Shown: positions 1 through 8,276 of the stretch, piece after piece
Layout of the letters: each line of letters opens with the position of its first letter
Numbering within the stretch: the stretch's first letter is position 1
Assembly: GCF_031882575.1 (NCBI RefSeq)
Contig: NZ_CP134772.1
Span: forward strand, 1,383,001 to 1,447,000
Length of the DNA stretch: 64,000 bases
From: Pseudomonas sp. VD-NE ins
GTDB taxonomy: Bacteria; Pseudomonadota; Gammaproteobacteria; Pseudomonadales; Pseudomonadaceae
Direction of reading: 5' to 3'
The notes under the pieces: generated by a model
The model's database searches: none
Told to the model about the DNA's origin: nothing
Seen by the model: only the letters and a program-made list of their open reading frames with translations
Position numbers and translations under genes: made by a program

Positions 1-1512
1 GCCACACCGAAAGTCGCTGCGCAAAACATGAATGTGTTCAGTGCGTCGATGGAAAAGGTTTCCGCAGCCGTGGACGCCGCACTGGTGCCGGCGGTGGGGG
101 CGTTGGTGGTCGGGCTGGAACCGATGCTGACTCAGGTCGGCAGCCTGCTCGCCGACAACCCGAAACTGGTCGAAGGCCTGGCGGCGGGGGCGATTGCCTT
201 CTCCGCCATGCAAACCGCTGTCACCGGTATGACCCAGGTGATGGACGTGATGAGCATGGTGCTCAAGACCAATCCGATCATGTTGATCGCAATGGGCATC
301 GCGGTGGCGGCCGGTTTGATTTATGCCAACTGGGCGCCGATCAGCGCTTTCTTCAAGGACATGTGGGAGGGCGTGAAAAACATCGGTGTGAGTGCGATGG
401 CGACGTTGCGCTCGATCCTCGGTTGGCGACCGCTGGATGCACTGGCGGCGTTGTGGTTACCGATCGCGGGATTTTTCTCCGGGATCTGGGACAAGGTCAA
501 AGCGGTCACCGCGCCAGTAATCGACTTTTTCAAGTCGGTGTTCTCGTGGACGCCCGCCGGCATGATCCTGGAAAACTGGGCGCCGCTGACCGGTCTGTTT
601 TCGGCAATCTGGGACTTGCTCAAGGCCTTGAGTGTGCCGGTGATGGCGTTCCTCAAAGGTCTGTTCGACTGGACGCCGTTGGGGATGATCATCAACAACT
701 GGGGCGCGATCACCGGGTTCTTTGCCTCGATCTGGGCGGCATTGCAACCGGCGGCACAAGCCATCAAGGACTTCTTCGGCACGTTGTTCGACTATTCCCC
801 ACTGGGCATGATCGTCAACAACTGGGGCAGTATCGTGGCCTTCTTCGAACCGATCTGGGCCGCATTGCAAACCTCGGCGCAGCAGATCAAAAGCTTCTTC
901 CAGAGCTTGTTCGAATGGTCGCCGCTGGAACAGATCGCCATGTACTGGCAACCGGTCAGCGAAGTGTTTTCGGCGTTGTGGGGCGTGGTGCAGGCGTTGG
1001 CCGCACCGGTACTCGAGTTTTTGCACAACATGTTCGAATGGACGCCGTTGGGGCAGATCATCAAGAACTGGGGGCCGATCACCGAGTGGTTTGGCGAGTT
1101 GTGGCAAAAGCTGCAAACCGTGATTGCACCGATCAAAGAGCTGTTCGACGGTGGCTTTGCCGGACTGATCGCCAAGGTCACCGGCAAGGTTGAAACGTTC
1201 ACCGAAGCGCAACGCCAGACCAATGCCGAAGGCAAAGGGGAGTTGGCGCCGGCGTTCTTCGGAGCAACGCCGCAAGCAGCGGGTAACGGCGCACTGCAAA
1301 GTGGTTCGTTGCCACAGAGTTCCGGCGCACTGATTCAACAAAGCGCAATCAACAACCGCACACAACTCGAAGGCGGCCTGACCGTGCGCTTCGAAAATGC
1401 GCCGGCCGGATTGCGCACCGATCAACCGCAAAGCAATCAACCGGGCCTGGCGCTGTCTTCGCGCATTGGCTATCGCTCGCTGTCGGCAGGAGGTTCCAAT
1501 GAACTGGCGTGA
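1..1512 (+). CDS. Phage tail tape measure protein, C-terminal part (5' end outside window)
   Basis: The reading frame is open from base 1, so this is the 3' part of a longer gene; about 503 codons are visible. Tape measure proteins set tail length and occupy the tail lumen before DNA or ion passage. The visible part has hydrophobic stretches, then seven Trp-rich repeats of exactly 41 residues, then a Gln/Ser-rich tail. It lies directly upstream of DNA-circularisation and baseplate genes, which is the place of the tape measure in Mu/SfV-type tails. Its stop overlaps the next start by 14 bases. The assignment rests on position and repeat character; no single diagnostic motif is seen. Confidence 0.85.
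   Translation, partial: ATPKVAAQNMNVFSASMEKVSAAVDAALVPAVGALVVGLEPMLTQVGSLLADNPKLVEGLAAGAIAFSAMQTAVTGMTQVMDVMSMVLKTNPIMLIAMGIAVAAGLIYANWAPISAFFKDMWEGVKNIGVSAMATLRSILGWRPLDALAALWLPIAGFFSGIWDKVKAVTAPVIDFFKSVFSWTPAGMILENWAPLTGLFSAIWDLLKALSVPVMAFLKGLFDWTPLGMIINNWGAITGFFASIWAALQPAAQAIKDFFGTLFDYSPLGMIVNNWGSIVAFFEPIWAALQTSAQQIKSFFQSLFEWSPLEQIAMYWQPVSEVFSALWGVVQALAAPVLEFLHNMFEWTPLGQIIKNWGPITEWFGELWQKLQTVIAPIKELFDGGFAGLIAKVTGKVETFTEAQRQTNAEGKGELAPAFFGATPQAAGNGALQSGSLPQSSGALIQQSAINNRTQLEGGLTVRFENAPAGLRTDQPQSNQPGLALSSRIGYRSLSAGGSNELA
328..1188 (+). repeat. Seven in-frame 123-bp (41-residue) repeats inside the tape measure gene
   Basis: A Trp codon preceded by Asn, Leu or Tyr recurs at 331, 454, 577, 700, 823, 946 and 1069, exactly 123 bases apart. 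The unit reads roughly N-W-x-x-I-x-x-F-F-x-x-I-W, then a helix-like segment, then F-x-W-T-P-L-G-x-I. DNA copies have diverged but spacing is perfectly kept, as expected of a length-measuring protein. Confidence 0.9.
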
Positions 1513-2737
1513 CCGTTTGTTGCCGGCATCCTTTCGTGGTGTCGGGTTCTGGATCGATCAGGCGAAAACCCCGGTCGGCCGCAAAGGTCAGTTGCACGAA
1601 TATCCGCAGCGCGACCTGCCGTATTTCGAGGATCTCGGCCAACAGGCCAGGATCCACGATGTTACGGCCTTCATCATCGGCGCCGATTGCCTGGAGCAGC
1701 GCGACAAGCTGCTCAAGGCGTTGGAGGCGGGCAGTGGTGAACTGGTGCATCCGTGGCTCGGGCGCCTGCAAGTCAAGGTCGGTGAATGCGACATGACCCA
1801 CACCCGCCAGGACGGCGGGTTGGTGACCTTTACCCTGAAGTTTTATCCCGATCAGCCGTTGCCGTTTCCGACTGCCAGCGTCAGCACGCAGAAAGTGCTG
1901 CTGGCCAAGGCTGACACTTTGCTGGGGTCAGCAGTGTCGCGTTTCGAAGAGGTCATTGTCCGGATTCAAGCGGCACGGATTGGCATTAACAATCTGCGAA
2001 ACAGCCTGACCGGGGTGTTCGATGTGATTAAGGAACAGCTGAAACCACTGATCGCGCAATACAAGGAAATCACTGAACTGGTCAGAGCCGTCAAGGAGTT
2101 GCCCAAGGAAGTGGCGGCGGAGTTCAAGGGGTTGCTCGGCGATATCAAGGAGCTCAAGGCGTTCGCGAAGGAGGGCTACCGTGGCGTGATTGCCGACGTG
2201 TCCCAACAACTCGAAGCGATCCGCAAGGCTGATGCGCCGAAGATCACCACGGGCAAGGACACCAATGCGGCGGCGCAAGCCATGGCCGATTTGGTGCAGG
2301 ACACTTTGATTGTCAAAGTGGCGCAATGGGTCGCTTCAATGCCGGTGGCGGCGAAACCGGTGAAGTTGCTGTCGACCCCTTCCTTGGATCAGCAGTCGAA
2401 GCAGCCGATTTCTCGACAGGAAGTGCCGGCTACCGACGATTTACAGGCGCTTCAAAAGGACTTGGTCGAGGCGCTCCAAATGGCCAAAAACAAAGCCGGT
2501 CCAGCGCACTATCAGGCTATCAGCGACGTGCAGGATGCTTTGGTGGCGCACCTCAAAGCCGTAGCGTCATCGGGGGTGCGTCTGGTCACCAAGTCGTTTC
2601 AGGAAAGTTTGCCGGCACTGGTAGTGGCTTACAAACAATTCAGTGATGCGACACGGGTGACCGAAGTGGTCCAGCGTAACGGAGCGACCAACCCGTTGTA
2701 CCTGCCACCCAACGACGTGAAAGTCTCTCGGGAGTAG
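1499..2737 (+). CDS. DNA circularisation N-terminal domain protein (Mu gpN-like tail protein)
   Basis: A protein of 412 residues whose first ~120 residues (starting MNWRDRLLPASFRGVGFW) match the DNA-circularisation N-terminal family of phage Mu gpN and SfV, a structural tail/baseplate component despite its name. The rest is helical with Lys/Glu-rich coiled-coil-like segments. The start at 1499 is chosen because AGGAGG lies at 1488-1493 and the family N-terminus begins there; the frame is open further upstream. It overlaps the tape measure stop by 14 bases, so the two are translationally linked. Confidence 0.88.
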   Translation: MNWRDRLLPASFRGVGFWIDQAKTPVGRKGQLHEYPQRDLPYFEDLGQQARIHDVTAFIIGADCLEQRDKLLKALEAGSGELVHPWLGRLQVKVGECDMTHTRQDGGLVTFTLKFYPDQPLPFPTASVSTQKVLLAKADTLLGSAVSRFEEVIVRIQAARIGINNLRNSLTGVFDVIKEQLKPLIAQYKEITELVRAVKELPKEVAAEFKGLLGDIKELKAFAKEGYRGVIADVSQQLEAIRKADAPKITTGKDTNAAAQAMADLVQDTLIVKVAQWVASMPVAAKPVKLLSTPSLDQQSKQPISRQEVPATDDLQALQKDLVEALQMAKNKAGPAHYQAISDVQDALVAHLKAVASSGVRLVTKSFQESLPALVVAYKQFSDATRVTEVVQRNGATNPLYLPPNDVKVSRE

Positions 2738-2739
2738 TC

Positions 2740-3789
2740 ATGGACGTAATGGACAACCATGTCACGTTGACCGTCAACAACATGGAATACGGCGGCTGGA
2801 AAAGCGTGGAAATCACCGCTGATCTGGAGCGCCAGTTCCGCACCTTCAAACTCGACATCACCTGGCAGTGGCCGGGGCAGACGGTGGACCAGCGGATCAA
2901 GCCGGGTGACCCCTGCGAAGTGAAAATCGGCCAGGATCTGGTGCTCACCGGCTACGTGTTCAAGGCCCCGATCAGCTATGACGGACGCCAGATCAGCCTG
3001 AGCATCGAGGGCAGTTCCAAGACTCAGGATCTGGTCGATTGCGCCGCCAGAAACCAGCCGAACCAGTGGCAGGAGCAACCGTTGCTGAGCATCGTGCAGG
3101 CGCTGGCGATGGAGTATGGGCTGATGGTGGTCAATGAAATTCCCGAGACTGCACGGCTGACCAAGCACACGATTGTGCCGGGTGAAACCGTGTTCCAGTC
3201 GATCGACCGTTTGCTCTCGTTGCTGCGGGTGTTTTCCACCGATGACGAGCAGGGCCGGCTGGTGCTGGCCAAACCCGGCAGCGGTGGTCGGGCCAGCGAT
3301 GCGCTGGAATTGGGCAAGAATATCCTGTCGGCCAACGCCCCCATGGATCAGAGTCAGGTGTTCTCCGAATACCGGGTGATCGGCCAGCAGAAAGGTTCGG
3401 ACAAGAAGAGCGGGGCGGCGGTCAGCGAGGTTGAATCCAGCGCGACCGATCTGACCTTCAAACGTCGACGCACCACCATCATCAACGAGGGTACCGCGCT
3501 GACGTTCGAACTGGCCCAGCAACGCGCCCAGTGGGAGTGCGCCACCCGTATGGGGCGGGCGCAGACCACCACGTATCGGGTGCAGGGCTGGCGCCAGGCC
3601 AACGGTGATCTTTGGCGGCACAACACGCTGGTCAAAGTCACGGATCCGGTGCTTGGGTTTGATGGCGACATGCTGATCTCCAAGGTCACTTATTCGTTGT
3701 CGGCACAAGGCTCGGTGACCACGCTGCAAGTGGCGCCGCCGCATACCTTCGATGCCAATCCCAGCCCCCCGAAAAAACCATCAGCCTGA
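2740..3789 (+). CDS. Baseplate hub/tail protein, Mu gpP (gp44)-like
   Basis: A protein of 349 residues resembling phage Mu gp44 (gpP), the gp27/gpD-type hub that connects the tail tube to the spike. The N-terminal part is beta-rich (VTLTVNNMEYGGWKSVEIT) and a QSIDRLL region lies mid-protein. It starts two bases after the gpN-like stop; ATG 2740 and an in-frame ATG at 2749 are both possible. Position between gpN-like and gp45-like genes is the Mu order. Family identification is by order and overall character. Confidence 0.85.
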   Translation: MDVMDNHVTLTVNNMEYGGWKSVEITADLERQFRTFKLDITWQWPGQTVDQRIKPGDPCEVKIGQDLVLTGYVFKAPISYDGRQISLSIEGSSKTQDLVDCAARNQPNQWQEQPLLSIVQALAMEYGLMVVNEIPETARLTKHTIVPGETVFQSIDRLLSLLRVFSTDDEQGRLVLAKPGSGGRASDALELGKNILSANAPMDQSQVFSEYRVIGQQKGSDKKSGAAVSEVESSATDLTFKRRRTTIINEGTALTFELAQQRAQWECATRMGRAQTTTYRVQGWRQANGDLWRHNTLVKVTDPVLGFDGDMLISKVTYSLSAQGSVTTLQVAPPHTFDANPSPPKKPSA

Positions 3790-3798
3790 CGCCCGCCC

Positions 3799-3890
3799 CT
3801 GTGGGAGCGAGCTTGCTCGCGAAGGCGTCAGATCAGACACCGCTCTGGTGCTTGTCAGGACGCTTTCGCGAGCAAGCTCGCTCCCACAGG
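3799..3890. repeat. REP inverted pair inside the tail operon
   Basis: CTGTGGGAGCGAGCTTGCTCGCG and its inverted copy (ending CGCGAGCAAGCTCGCTCCCACAGG) face each other across a ~45-base spacer. This is a typical Pseudomonas REP doublet, here between two tail genes of one transcription unit. Confidence 0.9.
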
Positions 3891-3924
3891 GATCAGCATC
3901 AACCTCACCACTTGAGGACAATTC

Positions 3925-4434
3925 ATGAGCCTACTGACACGCCTGCTGGCGCGCGGCACTGTCGTGCTCGCCAACTCGGCATCCAAGCTGCAATCGCTGC
4001 AAATGCGCCTCACCGCCGGTGAAGTGAACGACGACATGGAGCACTTCGAACCTTACGGTTTCACCAGCCATCCGCTGGCCGGTGCCGAAGGTGTCGTCAC
4101 GTTCATCGGCGGCGACCGATCCCACGCCATCGCTTTGGTCATCGCTGACCGCCGCTATCGCCTGCAATCGTTGGCGTCGGGCGAAGTGGCGATCTACACC
4201 GACGAAGGCGACAAGATTCACTTCAAGCGTGGGCGGATCATCGATATCGAAACCGCCACGCTGAACATCCGCGCCAGCAGCGCGGTGAACTTCGATACGC
4301 CGGTGATCAACCAGACCGGCAAGATCGTTTCCACCGGCGATCAACTTGCCGGTGGCATCAGCCAGATCAAACACGTGCACGTCGGTGTGCAGGCCGGCAG
4401 CGGCCAGACCGGCGCGCCGGCAGGAGGCAAGTGA
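3925..4434 (+). CDS. Baseplate assembly protein V, Mu gp45-like spike
   Basis: A protein of 169 residues of the Mu gp45 / P2 gpV family, the trimeric membrane-piercing spike at the tail tip. The beta-helical C-terminal part ends with a HVHVGVQAG segment; a His-x-His there is the iron-binding apex motif of these spikes. The start ATG 3925 follows TTGAGGACAATTC. It sits downstream of the REP pair and its stop TGA overlaps a possible GTG start of the next gene. Confidence 0.9.
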   Translation: MSLLTRLLARGTVVLANSASKLQSLQMRLTAGEVNDDMEHFEPYGFTSHPLAGAEGVVTFIGGDRSHAIALVIADRRYRLQSLASGEVAIYTDEGDKIHFKRGRIIDIETATLNIRASSAVNFDTPVINQTGKIVSTGDQLAGGISQIKHVHVGVQAGSGQTGAPAGGK

Positions 4435-4832
4435 TGCTGATCAGCCAAAACCTCCATGCTGCACTGACGCGCTCCGTACTGATCAGCCTGTTCACCTGGC
4501 GCCGCGCCGCCGATGACGACGCCCTCGACGACGACGAACGTTTCGGCTGGTGGGGCGACACGTTTCCCTCCGTTGCCGACGACCGCATCGGCTCGCGGCT
4601 GTGGCTGCTGCGCCGGGTCAAGCTGACCCGACAAACGCAGATGGACGCCGAGTTCTATGCCCGTGAAGCCTTGCAGTGGCTGATCGACGACGGCCATTGC
4701 AGCGCCATCGACATCATCAGCGAACGCCTCGACGCCCAGCGCCTGAACCTGCGCACGGTCCTGACCCTGGCCGACGGCGAACGTCTGGACATCAACCCCG
4801 ATAACAGTTGGCAGGTGATCTATGCCGTTTGA
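4434..4832 (+). CDS. Phage baseplate protein, Mu gp46-like (W/gp25 role)
   Basis: A protein of 132 residues matching the Mu gp46 family, a baseplate wedge component. Recognisable parts are the FGWWGD segment and a Leu/Arg-rich helix (SRLWLLRRVKLT). The ATG at 4434 is preferred over the GTG at 4431 because CAGGAGG at 4421-4427 is spaced seven bases from it. The end overlaps the gp47-like gene by 11 bases, as expected in a tightly packed baseplate operon. Confidence 0.88.
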   Translation: MLISQNLHAALTRSVLISLFTWRRAADDDALDDDERFGWWGDTFPSVADDRIGSRLWLLRRVKLTRQTQMDAEFYAREALQWLIDDGHCSAIDIISERLDAQRLNLRTVLTLADGERLDINPDNSWQVIYAV

Positions 4833-5868
4833 AACCCCTTCGCTGCCGGTGCTGATCAAACGCACCCAAAGCGACCTGGCCGGCGACTCGCTGCGCCAGT
4901 CCGATGCGCAAGTGCTGGCCCGTACCCTCGGTGGCGCGGCTTATGGTCTGTACGGTTATCTCGACTGGATTGCCGAACAGATCCTGCCCGACAGGGCCGA
5001 CGAGTCGACCCTGGAACGCATCGCCGCACTGCGCCTGAACCAGCCACGTAAACCCGCGCAAGTCGCCACCGGTAGCGTCAATTTTACCGCTACTGCCGGC
5101 GCGGTGCTCGACGCCGATACGCTGCTGCAAACCAATGACGGCCGCACCTACAAAGTCACCGCCGCGCGCACCACGGCCAATGGCAGCAACACCACCACAA
5201 TTGCCGCGCTGGATGCCGGCAGCCTCGGCAATGCCGACGCCGGGCTGGCGCTGACACCGGTGCAGCCGATTGCCGGTGTGGTCGGCAACAGTTTTGTCGT
5301 GCTGGCGCCGGGACTCAGCGGCGGCGTGGCGCGGGAAAGTCTGGAGTCGCTGCGCTCGCGGGTGATTCGTTCCTACCGCGTTATTCCCCATGGCGGTTCG
5401 GCCAGTGACTACGAGACCTGGGCACTGGAAGTGCCGGGCGTGACCCGCGCCTGGTGCCGTGGTGGCTTGCTCGGGCCGGGCACCGTGACGGTATTCATCA
5501 TGCGTGACGAAGACCCGCAACCGGTGCCGAACGATGAGCAATTGGCGGAAGTTCAGGACTACATCGAACCGCTGCGTCCGGTGACCGCGGAAGTGCACGT
5601 GCAGAGGCCGATTCAGGTGCCGGTGGTGTATCGCTTCAAGAGCGTCAACCCGGACACCAGCGCCGTGCGCGCTGCGGTTGAGGCGCAACTGCGCGACCTG
5701 CACAACCGCGAGGCCGATCTGGGCGTGCCGTTGCTGATCAGCCATATCCGCGAAGCCATCAGCAGCGCTGGCGGTGAGTACGATCACACGCTGACCGCGC
5801 CGGCTGCTGACGTGCCTGCCGGGCAAAGCGAACTGCTGACCTTCGGAGGTTGCGTATGGGGGGCATAA
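4822..5868 (+). CDS. Baseplate J-like protein (Mu gp47)
   Basis: A protein of 348 residues of the baseplate J / Mu gp47 family, which forms the wedge that holds the baseplate ring and contacts fibres. The N-terminal region (IKRTQSDLAG, then GxAYGLYGYLDWIAEQ) and the central LRSRVIRSYR...PHGGSASDYE region are typical. It overlaps the upstream gp46-like gene and the downstream DUF2313 gene, so the three are probably translated as a coupled set. Confidence 0.93.
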   Translation: MPFETPSLPVLIKRTQSDLAGDSLRQSDAQVLARTLGGAAYGLYGYLDWIAEQILPDRADESTLERIAALRLNQPRKPAQVATGSVNFTATAGAVLDADTLLQTNDGRTYKVTAARTTANGSNTTTIAALDAGSLGNADAGLALTPVQPIAGVVGNSFVVLAPGLSGGVARESLESLRSRVIRSYRVIPHGGSASDYETWALEVPGVTRAWCRGGLLGPGTVTVFIMRDEDPQPVPNDEQLAEVQDYIEPLRPVTAEVHVQRPIQVPVVYRFKSVNPDTSAVRAAVEAQLRDLHNREADLGVPLLISHIREAISSAGGEYDHTLTAPAADVPAGQSELLTFGGCVWGA

Positions 5869-6455
5869 GAACCGCCGCGCAATATCAGGCGCAACTGCGC
5901 GCCTTGCTGCCCACTGGCCCGGCGTGGGATCCGGAGCGCGTGCCGGAGCTGGAAGAAGTGCTGCAAGGTGTCGCCGTCGAACTGGCGCGCCTCGATGCCC
6001 GCGCCGCCGACCTGCTCAACGAGATGGACCCGGCCGGCGTCAGCGAACTGGTGCCGGACTGGGAACAGGTGATGAACCTGCCCGACCCGTGCCTGGGCGC
6101 CACACCGCTGTTCGACGACCGCCGCCTCGCCGTACGCCGGCGCTTGCTCGCGGTCGGCAGCCAGGCTGTCGGTTACTACATCGACATCGCCAAAAGCCAG
6201 GGTTACCCCAACGCGACCATCACCGAACTCGAAGCCCCACGCATGGGCCGCTCGCGTTTCGGCTCGGCGCACTGGGGCACGTGGGAAGCGCAGTTCATGT
6301 GGACGCTCAACACCGGCGGGCGCTTGTTGCTGGGTCGGCGTTTCGGCGCGAGCTATTGGGGCGAGCGCTTCGGCGTTAATCCGGGCTCGGCACTGGAATG
6401 CCTGATTCATCGCAGTGCGCCGGCGCATACCAAGGTGCACATCAATTATGACTAG
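5856..6455 (+). CDS. DUF2313 / Mu gp48-like baseplate protein
   Basis: A protein of 199 residues of the YmfQ/DUF2313 family (Mu gp48), a baseplate-fibre connector. It contains ALLPTGPAWD near the N-terminus and RSRFGSAHWG / FGASYWGERFG segments near the C-terminus, both characteristic. The start at ATG 5856 is chosen because CGGAGG lies at 5843-5848; a TTG six bases upstream is in frame. The next gene is the first tail fibre, as in Mu and SfV. Confidence 0.88.
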   Translation: MGGIRTAAQYQAQLRALLPTGPAWDPERVPELEEVLQGVAVELARLDARAADLLNEMDPAGVSELVPDWEQVMNLPDPCLGATPLFDDRRLAVRRRLLAVGSQAVGYYIDIAKSQGYPNATITELEAPRMGRSRFGSAHWGTWEAQFMWTLNTGGRLLLGRRFGASYWGERFGVNPGSALECLIHRSAPAHTKVHINYD

Positions 6456-6468
6456 GGAGGAATGAGCC

Positions 6469-7626
6469 ATGGATTATCCGAACAGTGTGCCCAGCGCCGG
6501 CTTGGTGAATGGGAAGTTTGTCGATGAGAACCCGATGACCGGAACCCCGGGGTCGCTGATCCCGGCGGATTGGGGTAACGGAGTTACCCAGGAAATTCTC
6601 AATGTGATCAATGCGGCGGGTCTGACGCCGGACGAGAAAAAATACGATCAGTTGCTGCAAGCGATTCAGTCGGTGACGGCCAAGGGCTGGAATCAGGATC
6701 TGGCGTTGCCGCTGGTGGCATTGCCGCTGCCGACGGTGGCCACCGCCGATGGTCGGTTGACGGTCAGCCCGGCTGCGGCATCCACCAGTGGTGGCAGGGT
6801 TTCGATTGCGGCAGGCACCTATATCAGCCTCGGTCAGGAAGTCGTGAATGGCCAGTTAGGTCGTTCGCGCACGTTTGTGACGTCGGCCTGGAGCAGTGCG
6901 GATCTGTTGCCCAGCAGCCATTACTTTCTACGCGCGCAAGTCTCTGGCGGTACGCTGTCGTTCTACGTGCAGCGTGGCAACATCCATGACGTGACGCCCG
7001 AGTCGTTGAAAGGAACGGTAAACGGTGCCGCCGGTGGCGGCTTCCAGTCAACGGCACTGGACATGTGCCTGGCCTGGATCGTGACCGGCGCACCGGGCTC
7101 GGTGCCCACGGTTCGAACCATCTACAACCGTGCGCGCTTGACCTGGACTCAGACGGTCAACGGCACGGGCGCAATTTTCCTGCCACTGGATCCTCATGCT
7201 CGTTCTGCACGATTGGTTGCCGGCAATCCAACGCCGTCCTCGACGGCAGTGACATCGGTTGCCTTTCCGTCAACGGGATGGGCGGGCGGTAACTATTGCT
7301 TCCTGTCGCCCATTATTGCGGGGAGTTCCAACAACCCCGGGGGCTGGAACCCCGCAACGGTTTCCCCTTGTGTGTTGTTTACCAACAACATCGTCAACGA
7401 CGTTACGGTTTCAACGCTGGCCGCCAGTTTCGACCATGCCAATTTGCGCTCGCTGTGGCAGTGCTATCAGGCAGAGCACAACCTTGGTCAGTTGAACGCC
7501 GAGAGTGATGAGTTGTTGCTGAGTATGGGTATCAAGAGTCATCCGGTCACTGATTACAGCGTCGGGATTGCGATCAACTTTGCCGATGCCGTCAACGTCC
7601 AACTGTCGTGGGAGCTTATTCGATGA
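6469..7626 (+). CDS. Tail fibre protein 1
   Basis: A protein of 385 residues. Its first ~60 residues (MDYPNSVPSAGLVNGKFVDE, then PGSLIPADWGN and TQEILN) are the anchor shared by all five fibre genes here. The remaining ~320 residues differ from the other four and show no recognised domain; they are Gly/Ser/Thr-rich and beta-like. It follows the DUF2313 gene after 13 bases with a GGAGG site and overlaps the next gene by four bases (ATGA). It probably forms host-recognition fibres fixed to the baseplate. Confidence 0.85.
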   Translation: MDYPNSVPSAGLVNGKFVDENPMTGTPGSLIPADWGNGVTQEILNVINAAGLTPDEKKYDQLLQAIQSVTAKGWNQDLALPLVALPLPTVATADGRLTVSPAAASTSGGRVSIAAGTYISLGQEVVNGQLGRSRTFVTSAWSSADLLPSSHYFLRAQVSGGTLSFYVQRGNIHDVTPESLKGTVNGAAGGGFQSTALDMCLAWIVTGAPGSVPTVRTIYNRARLTWTQTVNGTGAIFLPLDPHARSARLVAGNPTPSSTAVTSVAFPSTGWAGGNYCFLSPIIAGSSNNPGGWNPATVSPCVLFTNNIVNDVTVSTLAASFDHANLRSLWQCYQAEHNLGQLNAESDELLLSMGIKSHPVTDYSVGIAINFADAVNVQLSWELIR

Positions 7627-8138
7627 TCGTGATTCAGGAACTTCATCAGTTCGACGGCGAAATGCGCCTTCCTCAACCTTCTGCCGCCCATGACTGGGAC
7701 GGTGTGGCATGGGTTCTGAACGCAGACAAACAGACTGAATTGAATGCGCAGGAAGTTGAACAGATTTGCGTCAAAGTTGACGCCGCTGCCGACAGCACTC
7801 GCATCGCATTGGCTGGCGACCCGCTCAAAGCCATGGAATACGCCCAGGCCGCCGCCGACGCACAGGCCTATCAGGACGCCGGTTACCCAAAAAAGGAAGT
7901 GCCACTGTCGGTCGCTGCGTGGGTCGCCAAAGGGCGCAGCGCCAAACAGGCCGCCGAGCAGATTCTGAGCAAGGCCGATCAACTGACCGACCATCTGCTG
8001 GCGCTGCGTACGCTGCGCCTGAAGGCCAAAGCGCAAATTCGCGCACAGGCAGCCAAGGGCAACATGGATCTGGCGCGCAGCGCTGGTGACGAAGCTTTGG
8101 TCGCCATTCGCGAGTTGGCCAGCGGCCTTTCCGGCTAA
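7623..8138 (+). CDS. Putative fibre assembly/chaperone protein 1
   Basis: A protein of 171 residues encoded directly after fibre 1 with ATGA overlap, in the place of a tail-fibre chaperone. The N-terminal half has a small acidic beta-like domain; the C-terminal half is Ala/Lys/Gln-rich and helical (SAKQAAEQILSKADQLTDHL). It does not resemble the chaperone-type genes after fibres 3 and 4, so the function is inferred only from position. Start 7623 is chosen for the overlap; an in-frame GTG lies at 7608. Confidence 0.65.
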   Translation: MIVIQELHQFDGEMRLPQPSAAHDWDGVAWVLNADKQTELNAQEVEQICVKVDAAADSTRIALAGDPLKAMEYAQAAADAQAYQDAGYPKKEVPLSVAAWVAKGRSAKQAAEQILSKADQLTDHLLALRTLRLKAKAQIRAQAAKGNMDLARSAGDEALVAIRELASGLSG

Positions 8139-8165
8139 GCCGAAAACCTTCATTCAGCGTCACCC

Positions 8166-8196
8166 AGGCCCACTTCGTTGTGGGCTTTTTATTTTC
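8166..8196 (+). terminator. Intrinsic terminator between fibre cassettes 1 and 2
   Basis: GCCCAC (8168-8173), a six-base loop, GTGGGC (8180-8185) and then TTTTTATTTT form a compact hairpin with a U-tract on the coding strand. Confidence 0.8.
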
Positions 8197-8276
8197 AGAA
8201 AACGGACCGTGGACAGGCACGCAGAAGACGCTGTGCCGACGCCGGTCATTTGTCATTTCAAAGGAACGAACAACCT

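Noticed and set aside
457..1440. Long minus-strand ORFs opposite the tape measure gene
   Set aside because: High-GC shadow of the plus-strand gene: Arg-rich composition with no domain.
2629..3744. A 371-codon minus-strand ORF opposite the gpP-like gene
   Set aside because: Shadow of the tail gene with His/Arg/Gln-rich composition.
3799..3890. The REP pair as an operon terminator
   Set aside because: It has no U-tract and the genes on both sides belong to the same tail operon.
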